A stretch of 17,918 nucleotides of DNA from positions 1-17,918 of the forward strand of contig CAJTOL010000047.1 in NCBI GenBank assembly GCA_910577645.1, written 5' to 3'. The position numbers were made by a program, and so were the translations under genes. This DNA comes from an uncultured Lachnospiraceae bacterium (GTDB taxonomy: Bacteria > Bacillota > Clostridia > Lachnospirales > Lachnospiraceae). Shown here in pieces: positions 16,245 through 17,918 of the stretch. Within the stretch, counting starts at the first letter, position 1; the number at the start of each line of letters is the position of its first letter. A model generated the notes under the pieces. That model did not search any database. It saw only the letters and a program-made list of their open reading frames with translations, and was not told the origin of the DNA.

Positions 16245-16574
16245 ATGTATTCTTCTAATAAAATATTTTTACAAAAGATTTTGCATTTCCAAAGCTCATA
16301 TAAAAAGAAAATTTCCCGTAAGAGAATCCAGCAAATCCGGAGCTGCTATAAAGAATTAAACCTGTTTTGTCAGGAAAATAAGCTGCAGTGCGGTGTCCGC
16401 TGCAGCCGTAACTCCATCTCCATCCGTATTCAAGGGGCTTTGCTTTTGATTTCAGATGAAATCCCCAAGATGCAATGGCTGTTTCAAAATGCCAACCTAA
16501 TGGAATTCAATTCCTCCCAAGGCATGATCCAGATAGAGCTTTGGTTCCGTTGCTGGAATCTGGATCTGTTATAA
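16245..16574 (+). CDS. Unknown 109-residue basic protein divergent from the XRE regulator
   Basis: I do not recognise this protein. Its first third is strongly basic and helical (KKKISRKRIQQIRSCYKEL). The rest suggests alternating strands (GVRCSRNSISIRIQGALLLI, then GMIQIELWFRCW). There is no signal peptide or clear membrane segment. A full AGGAGG at 16234-16239 lies 5 bases before the ATG, and a strong hairpin follows the stop, so it looks like a real single-gene transcript. The pairing with a tiny HTH gene across an operator resembles regulated accessory or toxin-antitoxin-like modules, but nothing in the sequence proves that. Confidence 0.65.
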   Translation: MYSSNKIFLQKILHFQSSYKKKISRKRIQQIRSCYKELNLFCQENKLQCGVRCSRNSISIRIQGALLLISDEIPKMQWLFQNANLMEFNSSQGMIQIELWFRCWNLDLL

Positions 16575-16602
16575 TAAAACCGGCCTTTCAGATATTTTTG
16601 TA

Positions 16603-16640
16603 TATAGAAAAAGAAGTGATTTCTCACCTCTTTTTCTATA
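16603..16640 (+). terminator. Long hairpin after the 109-residue gene
   Basis: A perfect 12-base stem TATAGAAAAAGA / TCTTTTTCTATA encloses an inner GTGA / TCAC stem with a TTTC loop. It begins 29 bases after the stop. The T-rich right arm, followed by CTGTCTTAATTGGCTTTTTTT, fits a terminator on the plus strand. Confidence 0.65.
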
Positions 16641-16785
16641 CTGTCTTAATTGGCTTTTTTTACTGGTATGACATCAATTCGAATTTTAGGAGCCGAACAT
16701 AAGTATGTTAATATTCCCAAAGATGCCATTGCTTTTCGCTGTTTGTCTTTACTCTGTTTTTTTTGGCAATTTCTCTCAATTACCT

Positions 16786-17583
16786 TCATTTAAACATACC
16801 CCCCTTTTTCTTAAAGATTTCTGGGACATATTCATAAAGCTGCTGAGTATAACTCAATATAGCATCTACAAACTTATCTTCTTGATGATTGATTTTAATT
16901 TCATGTTTACAATCAAAAGCCACTATTGCATCTATATCTCTATCTTTGTTAAAAATAGGGCACACTATTATAAATTTTAAATCACTGGTTTTACTCTTCT
17001 GAAAATCTGTCAAGTTATATTCTTTACTATTTGTTTCTTTAAGATTATCATCATAAATAATTTTTCGATTTTGATAACATTTTCCTACTAATCCTTGAAC
17101 ATTATCACTTGGTGATACTTGAAATTTCAAGTTATTAGTTAAACCTGCCTCTGCTAACCCTTCAATATTTTTTATTGAAAATAGTAAAGGAACATTCTTA
17201 TTAAATAAATATTTTACTTTCCACCATAAGGTTTTTTCTGGAACGAAAATCCGTATATCAATATTACAATATTCCTTCCCTAAACTTTCTGCTAACCCAT
17301 TTATTAAAATATCTTTATTATATTTTATAAGTTGCTGAGATTGCCGCTTATACTTTCCTTCCTCCATTTCATGAATTATTAAATTCGTTGTTAATAATGC
17401 AAACGTTAAAAATACCCCTATAATAGAAAAATTACTTTTTAACGTTTCAATATCTACAGCCTCTCCAATATATCCATTTACCTGCAAATTATTCAGAGTA
17501 TTAATCGTTCCCAATAAAGTAAATATTGCAGGTATAAGCGAAAAAAGGACGCCCTTTACTATAATTGCCAACGTCTTTTTCAT
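16786..17583 (-). CDS. Two-TM, GAF-domain membrane protein
   Basis: The 265-residue protein has two hydrophobic segments near the N-terminus (about residues 5-25, LAIIVKGVLFSLIPAIFTLL, and about 53-70, IIGVFLTFALLTTNLII). A charged helical linker follows, then a cytosolic domain resembling GAF: NVQGLVGKCYQNRKIIYDD, a central SDLKFIIVCPIF strand and DIDAIVAFDCKHE. GAF domains bind small ligands such as cyclic nucleotides, or sense redox state; no output domain is attached. The frame extends to 17649, but the upstream part lies on the promoter, so the ATG at 17583 is used although its ribosome binding site is weak. Base composition is far more AT-rich than the centre of the window, suggesting transfer next to the tRNA gene. 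Confidence 0.7.
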   Translation of the reverse strand: MKKTLAIIVKGVLFSLIPAIFTLLGTINTLNNLQVNGYIGEAVDIETLKSNFSIIGVFLTFALLTTNLIIHEMEEGKYKRQSQQLIKYNKDILINGLAESLGKEYCNIDIRIFVPEKTLWWKVKYLFNKNVPLLFSIKNIEGLAEAGLTNNLKFQVSPSDNVQGLVGKCYQNRKIIYDDNLKETNSKEYNLTDFQKSKTSDLKFIIVCPIFNKDRDIDAIVAFDCKHEIKINHQEDKFVDAILSYTQQLYEYVPEIFKKKGGMFK

Positions 17584-17620
17584 ATTCTTGTACTCATATC
17601 TTTCACTTTTGTATATAAAT

Positions 17621-17649
17621 ACAATAGCACAAATTATAAAATTTGTCAA
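17621..17649 (-). promoter_or_regulatory. Promoter of the GAF-domain gene
   Basis: On the minus strand a perfect TTGACA (17649-17644), a 17-base spacer and TATTGT (17626-17621) lie about 37 bases before the ATG at 17583. The DnaA-box array begins only 3 bases upstream of the -35, so any protein bound there could affect this promoter. Confidence 0.75.
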
Positions 17650-17652
17650 TAT

Positions 17653-17683
17653 TTATCCACATCTTATCCACATTTTATCCACA
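17653..17683 (+). repeat. Three tandem perfect DnaA boxes, 11-base period
   Basis: TTATCCACA occurs exactly at 17653-17661, 17664-17672 and 17675-17683, all in the same direction and each 11 bases apart, about one helical turn. This is the high-affinity DnaA-box sequence of Gram-positive and enteric bacteria. A partial match (TTATCCAAT) is at 17745-17753. The array is flanked by AT-rich sequence but no replication gene is nearby. It may be a DnaA titration or regulatory cluster or an iteron-like operator. Confidence 0.85.
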
Positions 17684-17833
17684 TTTAAGCAAGTCACACA
17701 CCCAGAACCAATCTATTAAAATCTCTCCCCATAAATTTTTTATATTATCCAATCAGGTAAAAGGTAGATAATTATTTTCTCTACCGACCTCTCAGTCAAG
17801 TAAATTAGATTTTGCCCCATACCAGGCATATGC

Positions 17834-17863
17834 AAAAAAGCCTTGAAAACTCAAGACTTTTTT
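17834..17863. terminator. Terminator downstream of tRNA-Leu
   Basis: A 13-base stem (17834-17846 with 17851-17863; one C-A mismatch on the plus strand becomes a G-T pair on the minus strand) with a 4-base loop is bordered by A6 and T6 runs, so it works in either direction. It lies immediately 3' of the tRNA gene on the minus strand. Confidence 0.85.
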
Positions 17864-17864
17864 A

Positions 17865-17918
17865 TGCCGCAGACCGGAATCGAACCGGTACGGGTATTAC
17901 TACCCACGGGATTTTAAG
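17865..17918 (-). tRNA. tRNA-Leu (anticodon UAA), 3' part, cut by window edge
   Basis: Read on the minus strand, the window begins in the anticodon loop CTTAAAA with UAA at 17916-17914. The anticodon stem side follows, then a long class II variable arm (GGGTA / TACCC around GTAA), the T arm ACCGG-TTCGATT-CCGGT, the acceptor strand CTGCGGC and discriminator A at 17865. The long variable arm and the anticodon fit Leu(UAA). CCA is not encoded. The 5' half lies outside the window. Confidence 0.9.

Noticed and set aside
17653..17683. Three 11-base repeats as a CRISPR array
   Set aside because: The units are too short and adjacent without unique spacers; they match DnaA boxes.
17584..17760. Chromosomal oriC
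   Set aside because: DnaA boxes and AT-rich DNA are present, but dnaA, dnaN, rpmH and similar neighbours are absent and only three boxes are clustered.
17763..17785. GGTAGA / TCTACC inverted repeat with an 11-base loop as a terminator or operator
   Set aside because: A 6-base stem with a long AT loop and no T-tract is weak and could be chance in AT-rich DNA.

Overview
The window looks like a chromosomal segment of an anaerobic Firmicute, most likely a gut Lachnospiraceae or related Clostridia. The reasons are the strong AGGAGG-type ribosome binding sites, the sigma-A promoters with 17-base spacers, the [FeFe] hydrogenase genes, a GreA/NSS transporter pair, and protein sequences of clostridial flavour. 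This assignment is inference from style; no 16S or other taxonomic marker is present.

Layout. (1) 1-3800, housekeeping and small accessory genes: aroE-type shikimate dehydrogenase (+) behind a near-consensus promoter; a convergent two-gene unit on the minus strand encoding a HipA/CtkA-like kinase whose stop overlaps the start of a secreted L,D-transpeptidase; then a small nitroreductase on the minus strand, divergent from an HxlR-family regulator (+). (2) 4160-9000, a decayed restriction-modification island on the minus strand, transcribed from 8541 towards 4865. It holds the N-terminal stub of a PLD/SNF2-type helicase, cut by an amber codon and fused by deletion to a DUF4391 gene that is itself frameshifted; an unrecognised 122-residue gene; an intact Type III-like DNA methyltransferase (Mod) whose middle has a different base composition; and a DUF1016 N-terminal domain that lost its nuclease half. 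Its far edge abuts the C-terminal domain of a mannitol-1-phosphate dehydrogenase-like gene that lost its NAD-binding half. (3) 9035-13652, a compact minus-strand operon for hydrogen metabolism or sensing: thioredoxin-like [2Fe-2S] ferredoxin, a group C (HydS-like) [FeFe] hydrogenase with Fe-S and PAS domains, a SpoIIE/PP2C phosphatase, and a group B-like [FeFe] hydrogenase, with one clear promoter upstream and one clear terminator downstream. (4) 13773-15683, greA followed by a sodium:neurotransmitter-symporter-family transporter, probably co-transcribed. (5) 15927-17918, an AT-rich accessory end: a short XRE regulator divergent from an unknown 109-residue protein across a 23-base palindrome, a two-TM plus GAF-domain protein on the minus strand, three perfect DnaA boxes in an 11-base tandem array abutting its promoter, and the 3' part of a tRNA-Leu(UAA) with its terminator.

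How the parts fit. The hydrogen operon looks like a sensor circuit: HydS-type protein senses H2 or redox through an H-cluster and relays through PAS and the phosphatase, beside a second hydrogenase of still unclear physiology. The restriction island has probably lost restriction and kept only methylation. The most unusual items are the tandem DnaA-box array upstream of the GAF gene, the mosaic Mod gene, the HydS/phosphatase/group B operon, and the kinase-transpeptidase coupling.
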